From contig JAVIAB010000073.1 in assembly GCA_032433765.1 (NCBI GenBank), positions 54,473,787 through 54,537,786 of the forward strand: a stretch of DNA of 64,000 bases. Reading direction: 5' to 3'. The position numbers and the translations under genes were made by a program. This document shows positions 35,137-46,027 of this stretch, in pieces. The DNA is from Megaustenia siamemsis. Taxonomy: Eukaryota; Mollusca; Gastropoda; Stylommatophora; Ariophantidae. How positions within the stretch are numbered: position 1 is the first letter of the stretch; every line of letters begins with the position of its first letter. The notes beneath the pieces were generated by a model that was given only the letters and a program-made list of their open reading frames with translations, was not told where the DNA came from and ran no database searches.

Positions 35137-36545
35137 CTCTGCAATCAAGACTCAATCAGAGTAGGATTCCAGACTCTCTCATGAAGTCAGCTACCTGTTC
35201 AAGCGAATCGATTGCCCCATATAGTTTCTCTTCCAGGGAGGTGGGCGTGGACCACATCTCAGGTCTGTATGCTGGGGGCAATCCCGTAGAACATCTTTTG
35301 TAGTCATATTGTCCAGTGTACAGTGGCATGGGCTGGTTGTTCCTATTTTGAATTTGGTGAAAATGTGATTTCTCATTCTATTGTGGTCAGTGCGTAGGCG
35401 AAGTATGATGACTTGATCCCTCTTTGATAATTGATGGTATCCGTCCCTCTTATTATGCTTTGGGTGTTCTCATTTCCATTTTTCATGGAACTGACTTTTT
35501 TGAGGATTGATTTGGCTTCATTATAACTGAGCGGATGATTCTCTTGTGGTAATCTCCCTCCCTCTTTAGCTAATTTGTCTGCGCGTTCGTTCCCGTGTAT
35601 ATTACAGTGTGATGGTACCCACTGAATGATTACTCTCTGGAAGTTATTGCATAGTTGGTCCAGGGTTGTTCTCAAGTCATCTAGTTCATTGTTCTTGGCG
35701 CTTTTTAGAACTGATAATACTGACAGTGCATCAGTCAGAATCACCAATTTATTTATACCATGTTATTTTTGTGTTGAGTAGCCAGTGTTGCAGCATCTCT
35801 GATGGCCTCAGTTTCTGCTTTAAAGTTGTTTGAGAATTTACCAGTAGCTATTGATTTGGTGATCTCGTCCTGATTATTCAGCGTCAAGAACACCCCACAC
35901 CCCCCCCCTTCCATTTCTGGTGGCATTTGTAGCAGAGCCATCTGTGTATATGTGGGACCAAGAGTCCTGTGGGTAGGTATCGTGTATGTGATTTTCTGCT
36001 ACATGTTTTCTTTCTGTGTCTGATTGGGTGCCTTTTTTTCATGATTCCTGTAAAATTTCCTTTAGTTCTGGTATTTTATGCTTTCCATGAGGAGACATAT
36101 CAGATGGGCTCAAGGGTTTCGATATTGTTTGGGAAAGTACTGGGTCTCCAGTAGTTAGTTCATTGGCAATTGCAGCGAAGTTGCTCCTCTTTAGTCGTAC
36201 AATTCCGGAACCAGTTATTCTTTGGTGCATGGGGTGGCTAAGGAGCCTTCTATATTTCTCCGCTTGTTGCAATACTTTAGTGACCCGTCTGTCATCTAAG
36301 GGTTGTAAAACTGTTACTGTTTCTAGAATCTTGATAGGTGTAGATTTCATAGCATCAGTGATGATACGGGTAGCTTGGTTCTGTGTTCTGTTAATTTTGC
36401 TAAGGTGTGATTTGGAAGCCATAGCCCAGGCTGTGACTCCATACTCTAGAACTGGTCTGACTCTTACTACGTATAGTATTTTCAAAATATTGCTGTCTGC
36501 CCCCTTTGTCTTATCTTTTTGACCACTGGTATTTGTCTGAATAAA
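35137..36545 (-). pseudogene. I-like non-LTR retrotransposon: RT C-terminal region plus RNase H (broken)
   Basis: Reading the minus strand from 36,545 downward: LKILYVVRVRPVLEYGVTAW and an IITDAMKSTPIKILETVTV region, then the RNase H domain: IYTDGSATN near 35,935-35,960, KAETEAIRDAATLA, TDALSVLSVLKS, VIIQWVPSHCN and GNERADKLAKEGG, then the GNLYG-like end. The metal-binding TDGS, the E of AETEA and the D of TDAL are present. Breaks: a frameshift within a run of G/C at about 35,903-35,909, a stop after HKNNMV near 35,753, and a deletion in the IILRLRT block near 35,470. The 3' end abuts a CT-rich tract at 35,118-35,142. Confidence 0.88.
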
Positions 36546-36639
36546 GAACATATACTGGCAGCAAAATACATATGTAAGATTAGACAAGCAAATGTTTAAA
36601 ACAAAAAAAAAAAAGCAACGTGTCATAGTTGTGTACTGT

Positions 36640-36925
36640 CTTCAGATTTATTTCATTTGTACAGACAAAAATAGTGACTGACAAACAAAATGACAGACAT
36701 AAAAAAACGACAGACATAAAGACAAGCATACAGAAATATGGATAGACTAGTGGACAGACAGATAAAAGGGCCGACCGACGGATAGAAAGACAAAGCAGAC
36801 AGAAGGACATACAAAAGGACAGAGAGAACACAGACAGATAGAAATAGGGACAAGACAAGCAGATGGACATACATACATAACGAAAGACAGAAGAACATAA
36901 TGACAAAAAGGCAGCAACAGATGCA
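36640..36925. repeat. Degenerate (GACA)n simple-repeat tract
   Basis: GACAGACA and ATAGA-type units recur irregularly. Frames such as SVCPLVYPYFCML on the minus strand are compositional artefacts. Confidence 0.75.
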
Positions 36926-37044
36926 AGTTCTCTCATTGCAATTGGAATCAGAAAGCTTATTTCTCTCTTCAGTCGTACTCTCCAATTATCTCTATGTCCC
37001 AGATTATCTGTTTTTCTTCAATCTCTTAGTTTGTATCAGTCCTT

Positions 37045-37275
37045 AATTTTTAATCGATCAAGTCCATTTATATCCTTTTTTGGAGTATAGACCACGGACA
37101 AGGTTGCGCTGTATATTCTTACTGGAGATGTTCTCCGCTTGTCTCCAGGCTAGGCCAAAGTGCTTTATGGCGTCTTTCTCATGTATACCTGGGTCTTCCT
37201 GGCTTTTTCTTCCCCCTGTTGGCTCCATGACAGTGCCTGTTTTGCTGTGCTGACATAAAGTTCTAAACATGTTTC
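37045..37275 (-). mobile_element. Non-LTR retrotransposon 3' tail (family D), copy 1
   Basis: The minus strand reads GGRKSQEDPGIHEKDAIKHF and LVRGLYSKKGYKWT. In the 43.3-kb copy the same region includes GKRKPGRPRNTWKR, typical of non-LTR ORF2 C-termini. Further copies are in the duplication (40,205-40,430 and 43,225-43,465) and at 44,908-45,092. Confidence 0.7.
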
Positions 37276-37426
37276 TAGTTCATTTGCATTCTTTCCAAAA
37301 TAACGTCATTTCTGATCTTGGCATTCCGCTTGATGTTCAAAACATTCATCGAACATTTATTTACGAAAATTTGTAATTCTTGTTTAGTTGATTATTTTAT
37401 TTAACAACCATACTTAATTTTTAAAA

Positions 37427-37728
37427 CTAAACTGGACTACCGACGTTCGGACAACCCGTGTTCGATTCCCGCTGGGAGCAGTGTGAATTGTACTCGTGGT
37501 TTGAAAAAAAAAAAAAAAACCCCAAGGTCGACCCAGCCGTTGGCAGAAATGGGTACCAGGGTCTTACCCTGGGAAGGTGAGGAATGTCGCCTCGCATCTG
37601 AGTTTAGATGCTTGAGGCGACACTATACAGAAATATCCGAACATTTCTGGATAGGCGGCCGAGCACATATGGGTGGAAACTCGCGTGCTAAGACGCCGGT
37701 TCAAGTCTCGTACTTTACCTTTACCTTT
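37427..37728 (+). mobile_element. SINE family B, inserted with target-site duplication
   Basis: It starts with a tRNA-like head containing GTTCGATTCCCGC (box B), has an internal A run, the AGGCGACACTATACAG block, and ends in (TTTACC)n. ACTTAATTTTTAAAA at 37,412-37,426 and ACTTAATTTTAAAA at 37,729-37,742 flank it. It is absent at the same place in the 40.58-kb unit, so it inserted after, or into only one copy of, the duplication. Confidence 0.9.
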
Positions 37729-37753
37729 ACTTAATTTTAAAATATATAATTAT

Positions 37754-37756
<3 letters not shown>

Positions 37757-37803
<47 letters not shown>
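37757..37803. repeat. (TA)n microsatellite
   Basis: A long TA run. The equivalent tract in the other duplicated units is much shorter (40.61, 43.67 and 45.76 kb). Confidence 0.95.
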
Positions 37804-37806
<3 letters not shown>

Positions 37807-37830
37807 TAATGTAGTTAACGGTGTTCTTAC

Positions 37831-37920
37831 CTTTGGGCTTGCATTTACACACTGGGCATCCAGTTATGTCTGTCTTCAAACCATTAGCACACGCCTTTTT
37901 GCAACGTTTTTTACATGAAA
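37831..37920 (-). CDS. Antistasin-like exon A4 of the WAP-antistasin gene
   Basis: The minus-strand exon is 90 nt, preceded by CTACTCATTTGCAG and followed by GTAAGAACACC, both good splice signals. It enters and leaves in phase 1, so it can be added or skipped without changing frame. The peptide has SCKKRCKKACANGL and TDITGCPVCKCKPK: C-x3-C-x3-C-x2-G-x3-D-x2-GC-x2-C-x-C, the pattern of the second half of an antistasin domain, a family of small leech- and mollusc-type serine protease inhibitors. The full 10-Cys domain is not contained in one exon. Confidence 0.72.
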
Positions 37921-38019
37921 CTGCAAATGAGTAGTGTTAAAGCTGTTAATCTTCACAGTGGTCGTAACAAATTTGTTGCATTGTAAATTATTAATTTTGT
38001 CTGTTCTTACACCTCTTCT

Positions 38020-39895
38020 TCTACCTTTCAGCTCCCTGTGGAGCAAAGGTCTTCAACAAACACTTTCCATGTCGTTCTGTTTCTTGCCATTCTTTTAAGT
38101 TCATTCTATGTCTTCCCCATCATCTTCATCTCTGCTTCTACTGTCTTCTCCAAGTATTCCTTGGTCTTCATCTTTGTCTTTTCCCCTAGGAAATCCAAAA
38201 AATGGCCTGTTGTGTAATACTCTCAGTTGACCTCCGCAGTGTGTGTCCTATCCAGCACCATCGTTATCACTGTATCTCTTTATCCACTGGTATTTGACTG
38301 GTACATTTCCATAATTCTATGTTAGTGATTTTGTCCTGCCATTTCCATCCTTTTATTCTGCGTAAGCATCCATTAATGAAAGTCTGTATCTTCATGATTG
38401 TCAATTTTGTTGTTCTCCATGTTTCACAGCCATACAATAGGGCTGACTTAACATTGGAGTTGAACATTTTTATTTTTGAATTTAACCTAATTTCTTAGGA
38501 CTTTACATGTTTCCCAGTGCAAAAAAAATGCTCCTCTTGCTTTTGATATCCCTATTTTGCTATCATTTTCTGTTCCTCCCTCTTTATCTATATTACTACA
38601 CAGATATATGTAAGAAGTACGTCTAGTATAGGTATTTCTCCTATTTTTATTTGGTTATTGCCAATTGCATTACTTCTCATAATGTTGGTCTTATCGCTAT
38701 TAATTTTAAGTCCTAGCTGTTGTGATCTTTTATCAAGTATGCTATTTTATACTGCTTCTGTTGATGGCTGTGTATTAGGAGAGCTATGTCACCACCAAAG
38801 TCTAAATCATCAAGTCGCTTGGTCAGTGACCACTGGATTCCATATCTGTTGTTTTGAGTTATTTTCATAATCCAATCTATGGAAAGTAGAAAGAGAAATG
38901 GAGATAGGAAGCATCCTTGCCTTTCTCATGTTCTTATTTCAAATGCTTCTGTAAGCTGTCCTTCATGCACCACACTACATTTAATTCCTTCATACATTGT
39001 TCTTATCAAGTTAATAAACTTTGTGGAGATTCCGTAAAGACTCAGCAACTTCCAAAGCATTCCTCTGTCTAAAATATCAAATACCTTTTCGTAATCTATG
39101 AATCCAATAGAAAGTGGGGACTGTAGTTCTAAACTTTGTTCAACTACGTAGAATACGTAGAGTAGTTATTTGATCAGCGCATGATCTGTTCTGTCTAAAA
39201 CCTGCTTGTTCATCTCTCAAATGTTTATCTATGGCCTCTTTTAGTCTCTTCAGAATGGTTCTGCTTAATATTTTTCCTGGCACTGATAGTAGCGTAATTC
39301 CGCTATAATTTGTGCACTCCTGTAAACTTCCTTTCTTTGGTAGTTTGATCATATAACCTTCTTTCCCGTCTTTAGGTATTTCTTCCCTCTCCCAAATTGT
39401 ATCTAATAGATTATGTAACATCTTGGTAGAGGTGTTAATATCTGCTTTGTTGGCTTCCGAAGGAATGTCATCTAGTCCTTTGGATTTACCATTTTTTAAT
39501 AGTTTGATGGCTTTCATTATTTATTCTTTGCTTGGTTTTCCACAGTTAACGTGTAACTCTTCTTCTGCTGGTAGTTTATCTGGAGGATTATTTGAGCCGG
39601 GTCTGTTCAAAAGTTCTTCAAAGTACTCTTTCCATCTCTCCATTTGTTCCCTTATATTACTAAACAGATTTCCGTTCTTGTCTTTAATAAAGGCATTGAT
39701 CTGTTTGTATTTTCCACTTAATTGTTGTGTGCTTTTGTACACTTCTTTCATATTCCGTTTATTTGCTGCTTCCTCTGCCTTTTTAGCTAGTTCATCTATA
39801 TATGTCCTCTTATCCCATTTAATGAATCTTCTCACTTCTTTGTTCACCTCTGTGTAAGCTTCCGGTGTCTTGGTTTTATTACTTCTCGTTTTTAT
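38020..39895 (-). pseudogene. RTE-like non-LTR retrotransposon RT (copy in unit 1)
   Basis: The minus strand reads, from the 5' side, EVRRFIKWDKRTYIDELA and a GNLFSNIREQMERWKEYFEE linker, then KAIKLLKNGKSKGLDDIPSE, NYSGITLLSVPGKILSRTIL, DEQAGFRQNRSCADQITTLR (RT fingers), then a broken palm (SIGFIDYEKVFD-like, GDDIALL-type region near 38,785-38,815) and the end SALLYGCETWRTTKLTIMKI and KGWKWQDKITNIELWKCTSQ. Multiple stops separate the parts. The same structure is at 40,850-42,930. Confidence 0.88.
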
Positions 39896-39936
39896 TTTAT
39901 TTATAGCTGCTTTCTTCTTTTTTTTTTCATTCTTAC

Positions 39937-40025
39937 TTTTGCTCTTACACTTGCAAACTGGGTACCAGACAGTTCACTCTTGGAACCACTAAGGCAAGCC
40001 TTTACGCAGTGCTGCTTACAGTGAA
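39937..40025 (-). pseudogene. Antistasin-like exon B3, 89 nt, frameshifted
   Basis: The acceptor TTCCATTTGCAG and donor GTAAG are intact, but the exon is 89 nt instead of 90. It starts HCKQHCVKACLSGSK, matching exon A, then loses one base before the GCPVCKC motif; the first cysteine of that motif is also changed to tyrosine in the alternative frame. Inclusion would shift the reading frame. The identical 89-nt length in the other unit shows the loss preceded the duplication. Confidence 0.7.
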
Positions 40026-40654
40026 CTGCAAATGGAAGGTGTGAACACATGTATTGTTTACATTGAAGTTTGTAAATATGACAATGATAAAATCTGTTAA
40101 GCTCTCTCATTGCAATTGGAACAAGAAAGACTATTTCTCTCTTCAGTCGTACTCTCCAATTATCTCTATGTCCCAGATTATCTGTTTTTCTTCAATCTTA
40201 GTTTGTGTCAGTCTTTAATTTTTAATCGATCGAGTCCATTTATATCTCTTTTTGTAGTATAGACCACGGACAAGGTCACACTGTATATTTCTATTCTGGA
40301 GACATTCTCCACTTGTCTCCAGGCTAGACCAAAGTGCTTTAGGGCGTCTTTTCCATGTATTCCTGGGTCTTCCTGGCTTTCTCTTCCCCTGTTGGCACCA
40401 TGACAGTGCCTGTTTTGCTGTGCTGACATAAAGTTCTAAACATGTTTCTAGTCCATCTGCATTCTTTCCAAAATAACGTCATTTAGGATCTTGGCATTCC
40501 GTTTGATGTTCAAAACATTCCTCGAACATTTATTTACGAAAATTTGTAATTCTTGTTTAGTTGATTATTTTATTTAACTTCTATTCTTAATTTTAAAATA
40601 TATAATTATGGATATATATATATATATAGATAATGTAGTTAACGGTGTTCTTAC

Positions 40655-40744
40655 CTTTGGGCTTGCATTTACACAATGGGCATCCAGTTATGTCTGTCTT
40701 CAAACCATTAGCACACGCCTTTTTGCAACGTTTTTTACATGAAA
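40655..40744 (-). CDS. Antistasin-like exon A3 of the WAP-antistasin gene
   Basis: 90 nt, phase 1-1, with the same acceptor and donor as exon A4. The only visible amino-acid difference is V to L in GCPLCKC. All six cysteines are kept. Confidence 0.72.
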
Positions 40745-40849
40745 CTGCAAATGAGTAGTGTTAAAGCTGTTAAGCTTCACAGTGGTCGTAACAAATGTGT
40801 TGCATTGTAAATTATTAATTTTGTCTGTTCTTACACTTCTTCTTCTACC

Positions 40850-42930
40850 TTTCAGCTCCCTGTGGAGCAAAGGTCTTCAACAAACACTTTCCATGTCGTT
40901 CTGTTTCTTACCATTCTTTTAAGATCATACTATGTCTTGCCCATCATCTTCATCTCTGCTTCTATCTGTCTTCTCCACTCTATCTGTCCCCATTTCCAAA
41001 ACCAACGGAGCATGTTACTCCCACTACTTCCATTCATCAATAGCACACTGTACTCTGCAGCTGTACAAATGAGAAGGACCTGCGCCTTCACGCGAGAGGC
41101 ATTAAGCTGTAAAGAGCTCATAGCTCACGGCTAACAAGGGGATTAAGTCAAAAATCTGTCTTCTCCAAGAATTCCTTGGTCTTCCTCTTTGTCTTTTCCC
41201 CTGGGGATTTCAAAAAAGGGCATGTTATGTAATACTCTCAGTTGGCTTCTGCAGTGTGTGTCGATCCAGCGCCATCGTCTTCGCTGTATCTCTCTATCCA
41301 TTGATATTTGACTGGTACATTTCCATAATTCTATGTTAGTGATTTTGTCCTGCCATTTCCATCCTTTTATTCTGCATAAGCATCCATTAATGAAAGTCTG
41401 TATCTTCATGATTGTCAATTTTGTTGTTCTCCATGTTTCACAGCCATACAATAGGGCTGACTTAACATTGGAGTTGAACATTTTTATTTTTGAATTTAAC
41501 CTAATTTCTTTGGACTTCTACATGTTTCCCAGTGCAAAAAAAATGCTCCTCTTGCTTTTGATATCCCTATTTTGCTATCATTTTCTGTTCCTCCCTCTTT
41601 ATCTATATTACTACACAAATACATATAAGAAGTACGTCTAGTATAGGTATTTCTTCTATTTTTATTTGGTTATTGCCAATTGCATTACTTCTCATAATGT
41701 TGGTCTTATCGCTATTAATTTTCAGTCCTAGCTGTTGTGATCTTTTATCAAGTATGCTATTTTATACTGCTTCTGTTGATGGCTGTGTATTAGGAGAGCT
41801 ATGTCATCACCAAAGTCTAAATCATCAAGTCGCTTGGTCAGTGACCACTAGATTCCATATCTGTTGTTTTGAGTTATTTTCATAATCCAATCTATGGAAA
41901 GTAGAAAGAGAAATGGAGATAGGAAGCATCCTTGCCTTTCTCATGTTCTTATTTCAAATGCTTCTGTAAGCTGTCCTTCATGCACCACACTACATTTAAT
42001 TCCTTCATACATTGTTCTTATCAAGTTAATAAACTTTGTGGAGATTCCGTAAAGACTCAGCAACTTCCAAAGCATTCCTCTGTCTAAAATATCAAATACC
42101 TTTTCGTAATCTATGAATCCAATAGAAAGTGGGGACTGTAGTTCTAAACTTTGTTCAACTACGTAGAATACGTAGAGTAGTTATTTGATCAGCGCATGAT
42201 CTGTTCTGTCTAAAACCTGCTTGTTCATCTCTCAAATGTTTATCTATGGCCTCTTTTAGTCTCTTCAGAATGGTTCTGCTTAATATTTTTCCTGGCACTG
42301 ATAGTAGCGTAATTCCGCTATAATTTGTACACTCCTGTAAGCTTCCTTTCTTTGGTAGTTTGATCATATAACCTTCTTTCCCGTCTTTAGGTATTTCTTC
42401 CCTCTCCCAAATTGTATCTAATAGATTATGTAACATCTTGGTAGAGGTGTTATATCTGCTTTGTTGGCTTCCGAAGGAATGTCATCTAGTCCTTTGGATT
42501 TACCATTTTTTAATAGTTTGATGGCTTTCATTATTTATTCTTTGCTTGGTTTTCCACAGTTAACGTGTAACTCTTCTTCTGCTGGTAGTTTATCTGGAGG
42601 ATTATTTGAGCCGGGTCTGTTCAAAAGTTCTTCAAAGTACTCTTTCCATCTCTCCATTTGTTCCGTTATATTACTAAACAGATTTCCTTTCTTGTCTTTA
42701 ATAAAAGCATTGATCTGTTTGTATTTTCCACTTAATTGTTGTGTGCTGTTGTACACTTCTTTCATATTCCCTTTATTTGCTGCTTCCTCTGCCTTTTTAG
42801 CTAGTTCATCTATATATGTCCTCTTATCCCATTTAATGAATCTTCTCACTTCTTTGTTCACCTCTGTGTAAGCTTCCGGTGTCTTGGCTTTATTACTTCT
42901 CGTTTTTATTTTATTTATAGCTGCTTTCTT
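40850..42930 (-). pseudogene. RTE-like non-LTR retrotransposon RT (copy in unit 2)
   Basis: Same peptides and same breaks as 38,020-39,895, as expected if the retroelement was already present and dead before the segment was duplicated. It additionally contains the 176-bp insertion described separately. Confidence 0.88.
40978..41153. mobile_element. 176-bp insertion with 14-bp TSD, absent from the sister unit
   Basis: ATCTGTCTTCTCCA occurs at 40,964-40,977 and again at 41,154-41,167. The uninterrupted sequence at about 38,130-38,165 has a single copy with one base lacking. The insert has a GC-richer part (GACCTGCGCCTTCACGCGAG). It is the size of a short SINE but I cannot identify boxes A and B with confidence. 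Confidence 0.8.
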
Positions 42931-42949
42931 CTTTTTTTTTCATTCCTAC

Positions 42950-43038
42950 TTTTGCTCTTACACTTGCAAACTGGGTACCAGACAGTTCACTCTTGGAACC
43001 ACTAAGGCAAGCCTTTACGCAGTGCTGCTTACAGTGAA
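42950..43038 (-). pseudogene. Antistasin-like exon B2, 89 nt, frameshifted
   Basis: Same sequence and same 1-base loss as B3. The donor here is GTAGG rather than GTAAG, a weaker site. Confidence 0.68.
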
Positions 43039-43710
43039 CTGCAAATGGAAGGTGTGAACACATGTACTGTTTACATTGAAGTTTGTAAATATGACAATGA
43101 TAAAATCTGTTAAGCTCTCTCATTGCAATTGGAACAAGAAAGACTATTTCTCTCTTCAGTCGTACTCTCCAATTATCTCTATGTCCCAGATTATCTGTTT
43201 TTCTTCAATCTCTTAGTTGTGTCAGTCTTTAATTTTTAATCGATCGAGTCCATTTATATCTCTTTTTGTAGTATAGACCACGGACAAGGTCACTCTGTAT
43301 ATTTCTATTCTGGAGACATTCTCCACTTGTCTCCAGGCTAGACCAAAGTGCTTTAGGGCGTCTTTTCCATGTATTCCTGGGTCTTCCTGGCTTTCTCTTC
43401 CCCTGTTGGCTCCATGACAGTGCCCTTGTTTTGCTGTGCTGGCATAAAGTTCTCAACATGTGTGTCTAGTCCATGTGCATTTTATATTCAGCTGCTGCTT
43501 TTTTGTTCTTTCTTTGTTCTTTTGAAAATAACTTTATTTCTGATCTTGTCATGCCGTTTGATGTTTCCGAACATTCCTCAAACATTTTCTTACGAAAATG
43601 TGTAATTCTTGTTTAGTTGGTTGTTTTATTTAACATCCATACTTAATTAAATTATATATATAATTGTGGATATATATATATATATATAATATAGTTAACG
43701 GTGTTCTTAC

Positions 43711-43800
43711 CTTTGGGCTTGCATTTACACAATGGGCATCCAGTTATGTCTGTCATCAATCCATTAGCACACGCCGTTTTGCAAAGTTTTTTGCACGAAA
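43711..43800 (-). CDS. Antistasin-like exon A2 of the WAP-antistasin gene
   Basis: 90 nt, phase 1-1. Acceptor is CCACTCATTTACAG, donor GTAAGAACACC. Peptide SCKKLCKTACANGL and MTDITGCPLCKCKPK keeps all cysteines. It is more diverged from A3 and A4 than they are from each other, in line with an older duplication. Confidence 0.72.
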
Positions 43801-43879
43801 CTGTAAATGAGTGGTGTAAAAGCTGTCAATCTTCACATTGGAGGTAACACATTTGTTGTACTGTCTATTATTAGTTTTC

Positions 43880-44144
43880 TCTGCTCTCACACTGCCATAG
43901 AATATTGAGTTCCCTACAAGTATTCTATTTTGTCTGCTCTCACACTGCCATAGAATATTAAGTTCCCTGCACGTATTCTATTTTGTCTGCTCTCACACTG
44001 CCATAGAATATTGAGTTCCCTACAAGTATTCTATTTTGTCTGCTCTCACACTGCCATAGAATATTGAGTTCCCTACAAGTATTCTATTTTGTCTGCTCTC
44101 ACACTGCCATAGAATATTGAGTTCCCTACAAGTATTCTATTTTG
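43880..44144. repeat. 53-bp minisatellite, 5 units, beside exon A2
   Basis: TCTGCTCTCACACTGCCATA starts at 43,880, 43,933, 43,986, 44,039 and 44,092. A single related unit occurs at about 45,978-46,033 in the same position relative to exon A1, so the array expanded from a unit already present in the duplicated segment. Confidence 0.95.
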
Positions 44145-44639
44145 TCCAACTCTCCAATTATCAGTATTTTTTCCCAGCTTATTATGTATGTTGACACATA
44201 ATCCGTATTAACAACTAGTGCAGAAATAAGAGAAATGACAAAGTATCCTTCAATACCATCTATAATAAAGAGAAAACATATACTGGCCATATTATGTGAA
44301 GAGACAACAAAGATTATCAAAGCGAGCTAGCCCTCAGATCAAGATCAAGAGAGTAAACGAAATATAGATCAACCTAAAGATACACTGAGTAAAACATTGA
44401 GGCGAGAGACAACTACAACAGTCATCAATTCATTTGCTGAAGTTGAGAAGCGCGCCCAGAACAGGCACGTGTGGTGAAGTACAATGTAGGCCCTGTGTAA
44501 AGTGTGATACTTAATAGCAAAAACTGTTAGGCAGGGAGAGTCTAGAAAGTCTGCCTCATGGGCCATCTTTAGCTCGAAAGGACATGAGATAGATAATCTG
44601 CATTTACATCTATCCTTAACTATAGCACTCTCTTAACAC

Positions 44640-44795
44640 ATCTTCTCTATCTTTCCATTAAAAAAAAACTTTATTTAATAGAATCATAAAAGTTAAACCG
44701 GATTTGTACTTTTGTAGACTACACCAAAGAATTTCACAAAGTACGGTATCATGAGATAATACAACTGGGAGTTTATGGTGACGGCAGTTCAAACA
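44640..44795 (+). pseudogene. Short reverse transcriptase remnant
   Basis: The plus strand reads YTKEFHKVRYHEIIQ, a decayed form of the RT motif A block (YTKAFDKVRHEEI), where the catalytic D is H. Too short to place in a family. Confidence 0.6.
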
Positions 44796-44907
44796 ATAAG
44801 TCCCCATTAACATGAAAGCCAGATAACTAGGCGTTGATCTTCACATTAACTCCCAATTTCCCACGAAATTCAGACACTGACGGATCTATAAAAGTGCGTT
44901 GTCAATA

Positions 44908-45092
44908 ATCGATCGAGTCCATTTATATCTCTTCTTGTAGTATAGACCACGGACAAGGTCACACTGTATATTTCTATTCTGGAGACATTCTCCACTTGTC
45001 TCCAGGCTAGACCAAAGTGCTTTAGGGCGTCTTTTCCAGGTATTCCTGGGTCTTCCTGGCTTTCTCTTCCCCTGTTGGCTCCATGATAGTCA
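44908..45092 (-). mobile_element. Non-LTR retrotransposon 3' tail (family D), isolated copy
   Basis: It matches the GACCACGGACAAGG to GTTGGCTCCATGA stretch found at 37.1, 40.3 and 43.3 kb, truncated on both sides. Confidence 0.75.
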
Positions 45093-45180
45093 CGTTATTT
45101 CGACTGGAAAGCACAGCAATTTGCTAGGATAAGCAAAGACAGGTAAGTTAATCAATTTTATAATGTTTTGCGTATTTAAT

Positions 45181-45350
45181 GTAGTTATTTTGTGCCGAAC
45201 ATACCGTGTAAGCCATAGTTAAAGTATTTTCGAGTGGTTTATGTATTAAGAGTAGGTATTTTGTGCCGAACATACCGTGTAAGCCATAGTTAAAGTATTT
45301 TCGAGTGGTTTGTGTATTAAGAGTAGTTATTTTGTGCCGAACATACTGTA
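45181..45350. repeat. 71-bp tandem repeat, about 2.3 units
   Basis: TATTTTGTGCCGAACATACC recurs at about 45,186, 45,257 and 45,328. The first two units are nearly identical. Confidence 0.9.
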
Positions 45351-45737
45351 TAAGCCTTAGAGGCAATGCAGCAGGTCGACGCCTGGGAGTCATGACCCAG
45401 GCGGGCCCACCTCCCCTAGAGTGTCAAGAAGCTAAAGGGCTGAAACACCTGCTCGACGGTGGTCTGCTTCTGATGATCAGATTGTCTCCTGCTACGAAGC
45501 TCTGTATAAAGAGTTTCCTACTACAAAATTGTAAATGTTAAAAGCAAAGATCAGACAATAATAAAGCAAACGCATTGGCATTAAATAGCAGTCATAATAA
45601 ATAGCAATTATTTTGAAATGTTTTACCAAAAAATGTAATGAGTTAGGCAATGTTGGGTACTACCACTAGACCCTCGAATATTTGTTAACGAATATTTGTA
45701 ATTCTTGTTTAGTTGGTTGTTTTATTTAACTTCCATA
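45351..45737. other. GC-richer stretch, not recognised
   Basis: The stretch 45,360-45,520 is GC-richer than its surroundings (for example AGGCGGGCCCACCTCCCCTA) and might be a SINE body, but no pol III boxes or second copy are seen in the window. Confidence 0.35.
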
Positions 45738-45802
45738 CTTAATTTTAAAATATATAATTATGGATATATATATATAGATAATGTAGTTAACGGTGTTCTT
45801 AC

Positions 45803-45892
45803 CTTTGGGCTTGCATTTACACAATGGGCATCCAGTTATGTCTGTCATCAAACCATTAGCACACGCCGTTTTGCAAAGTTCTTCACATGAAA
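45803..45892 (-). CDS. Antistasin-like exon A1 of the WAP-antistasin gene
   Basis: 90 nt, phase 1-1, acceptor ACTCATTTGCAG and donor GTAAGAACACC. The peptide SCEELCKTACANGL and MTDITGCPLCKCKPK keeps all cysteines. This is the first of the four intact A exons in transcript order. Confidence 0.72.
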
Positions 45893-46027
45893 CTGCAAAT
45901 GAGTAGTGTTAAAGCTGTCAATCTTCACATTGGAGGTAATAAATTTGTTGCATTGTAAATTATTAATTTTTTTTTTTTGGGTTCTCTCACTGCCATAGAA
46001 TATTCAGGGCCCTACAAGTATTCTATA

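Larger units (their letters stand above)
36928..43870 (-). repeat. Tandem segmental duplication of an exon-bearing unit (period about 2.86-3.06 kb)
   Basis: The same ordered landmarks recur: a CTTAATTTTAAAATATATAA start (37,730; 40,586; diverged at 43,642; again at 45,738), a TA microsatellite, antistasin exon A, a long RTE-like copy, frameshifted exon B, a CTCTCATTGCAATTGG block, and a retroelement tail with GACCACGGACAAGG. The unit starting 37,730 and that starting 40,586 are near-identical over their length; a tail of another unit lies at 36,928-37,426. Differences include TA-tract length and a 176-bp insertion in the second unit. Several A exons of one gene arose this way. Confidence 0.93.

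Noticed and set aside
36580..36985. Cys/Leu/Ser-rich membrane-like minus-strand frames
   Set aside because: Composition follows from a degenerate GACA tract; two frames look alike.
39423..39857. 144-codon plus-strand frame with hydrophobic segments (and its twin at 42.46-42.87 kb)
   Set aside because: Antisense shadow of the RTE-like ORF, whose minus-strand peptides have family motifs.
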